Positions 33,544-33,578 of a DNA stretch of 33,578 nt are shown piece by piece. The position numbers and the translations under genes are program-made. The stretch comes from Planctomycetota bacterium (lineage in GTDB: Bacteria > Planctomycetota > Planctomycetia > Pirellulales > Lacipirellulaceae). The stretch is from NCBI GenBank assembly GCA_022614705.1, contig JAKEIB010000203.1, positions 1-33,578 of the forward strand, read 5' to 3'. The notes beneath the pieces were generated by a model. That model saw nothing but the letters and a program-made list of their open reading frames with translations, was not told the origin of the DNA and did not search any database. The first letter of the stretch is position 1. Each line of letters opens with the position of its first letter.

Positions 33544-33578
33544 GTGAGCATCGACGTCGCATCATTTGCCGGATTGCG
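33544..33578 (+). CDS. Possible start of a gene cut by the window edge
   Basis: A GTG at 33544 follows GGAGG (33529-33533) by ten bases and opens the frame VSIDVASFAGL up to the end of the window. Eleven codons are too few to name a product. The ribosome binding site is the only support. Confidence 0.3.
   Translation, partial: MSIDVASFAGL

Overview
This window most likely comes from a planctomycete chromosome, probably of the Pirellula / Blastopirellula type. The marker genes are a DUF1549/DUF1553 cytochrome-type protein (PSCyt1) followed by a Tat-exported DUF1501 protein, a DUF1559 pseudopilin-like protein, an SHD1-domain protein, an ECF sigma factor with the planctomycete type of anti-sigma factor, and an Lgt homologue that carries a PDZ domain. 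GC content is high. No rRNA, tRNA or CRISPR array was seen.

Layout. About 0.36-2.5 kb: a two-gene type II restriction-modification system, minus strand, with a 4-base ATGA overlap. 2.7-4.5 kb: two exported proteins, one SgcJ/EcaC-like and one hypothetical. 4.5-8.9 kb: a minus-strand RND pump operon of the HAE1 type (lipoprotein adaptor, then permease). 9.3-11.3 kb: an SHD1 protein, an HdeD-like membrane protein and a DUF433 antitoxin-like protein. 11.9-15.8 kb: the PSCyt1/DUF1501 pair. 16.5-18.1 kb: an exported FAD oxidoreductase. 18.2-26.1 kb: a minus-strand operon with a pseudopilin-like protein, a small lipoprotein, a metal-binding adaptor, a 1443-residue CusA-like permease, and a second small lipoprotein paralogous to the first. 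26.3-28.8 kb: sigma factor, anti-sigma factor and PDZ protein. 29.0-32.7 kb: a small membrane protein, lgt, panC and folK. The last 0.8 kb is intergenic repeat sequence, possibly ending in the start of a new gene.

The most unusual part is the 18-26 kb metal-efflux operon. Its adaptor has three zinc-ribbon-like heavy-metal-binding motifs and a TRASH-like C-terminus but appears to lack the lipoyl and alpha-hairpin domains. Its permease has about 290 extra residues in the periplasmic porter region, two apparent extra membrane segments, and an alanine where CusA has a conserved membrane glutamate. Neither RND system has an outer-membrane channel gene in the window.

The second theme is repeats. 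Gaps between genes are filled with short elements that share one design: two small hairpins side by side, inside a larger inverted repeat. One family has also entered two adjacent genes in the same frame and adds the same peptide, GQAHFAPKTP, to both proteins. This resembles the protein-coding palindromic elements known from Rickettsia.
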